From positions 19,948,585 to 20,012,584 of the forward strand of contig NC_062977.1 of assembly GCF_023078275.1 (NCBI RefSeq): a stretch of 64,000 nucleotides of DNA, written 5' to 3'. A model generated the notes under the pieces. It did not search any database. It saw nothing but the letters and a program-made list of their open reading frames with translations, and was not told the DNA's origin. Each line of letters starts with the position of its first letter. The stretch's first letter is position 1. Positions 63,771 through 64,000 of the stretch are shown here, piece by piece. The DNA is from Leguminivora glycinivorella. Its lineage: Eukaryota > Arthropoda > Insecta > Lepidoptera > Tortricidae. The position numbers and the translations under genes were made by a program.

Positions 63771-64000
63771 TCCCGTATTAAATTGTTCTTGCTTATATGT
63801 TCGGTATTATTGGATTCAATTATTCGTTTCTTTAAATCTTTAAAATGTCTAGGCCCTAGCAATTTTCCTATCCCCAACTTCGTGGTGAGCTGGAAATTCG
63901 TATTAAACCTCGATAAAATTTTAAATTATGCAAATGAAAACGACAGATATTCATCAAACTGAAATTTTTAACACCGAAAGATTCTTATACAAAGTGTATA
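63771..64000. other. End of window, gene B intron 13
   Basis: No exon 14 equivalent and no named repeat seen. Confidence 0.5.

Overview
The window is genomic DNA from an animal with small exons, large introns and very dense young interspersed repeats. I infer a moth or butterfly. Many copies start TCCATACTAATATTATAAATG and end in CTAG without target duplication, which matches Lep1-type Helitrons, and there are also tRNA-derived SINEs with GATG tails. The species cannot be named from the sequence.

Three protein-coding genes are supported by splice sites with consistent phase. (1) Integrin alpha gene A, + strand, 2119-28549: 25 coding exons, about 1006 aa, complete from signal peptide through the FG-GAP beta-propeller, the membrane helix (exon 22) and a KLNFFRR membrane-proximal motif (the GFFKR equivalent) to a long cytoplasmic tail. 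(2) An M14A zinc carboxypeptidase, - strand, 46730-29267: 9 coding exons, about 415 aa once one frameshift is allowed for, with all main zinc and catalytic residues. (3) Integrin alpha gene B, + strand, starting at 50563 and running off the window after exon 13. It is a paralogue of gene A with the same exon order and nearly the same intron phases. The carboxypeptidase gene is therefore enclosed by two tandem integrin alpha paralogues, convergent with A (stop codons about 0.7 kb apart) and head-to-head with B (about 3.8 kb).

The integrin proteins lack an inserted I domain in the parts seen and resemble the insect PS3/scab-type alpha subunits. Such proteins pair with a beta integrin at the cell surface for adhesion and haemocyte functions. 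The carboxypeptidase is a secreted zymogen of the digestive type. Its residue equivalent to bovine CPA 255 is Met, which suggests A-type (hydrophobic or neutral) specificity. No functional link between it and the integrins is shown.

The rest is introns and intergenic DNA full of mobile elements: Helitrons, hAT-like and other MITEs, SINEs with visible target-site duplications, 5'-truncated LINE pieces including a reverse transcriptase with one frameshift, and two large foldback elements (3880-5835 with a 394-bp tandem array, and 34290-38140 with nested insertions). The most unusual points are duplicated 3' splice sites in gene A (exons 12 and 23), a duplicated and partly frameshifted propeller exon in gene B, MITEs lying directly against three splice acceptors of gene B, two GC-AG introns plus a frameshift in the carboxypeptidase gene, and a three-level nested transposon. 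I found no operon, CRISPR array, rRNA, intact tRNA gene or other new multi-gene system.
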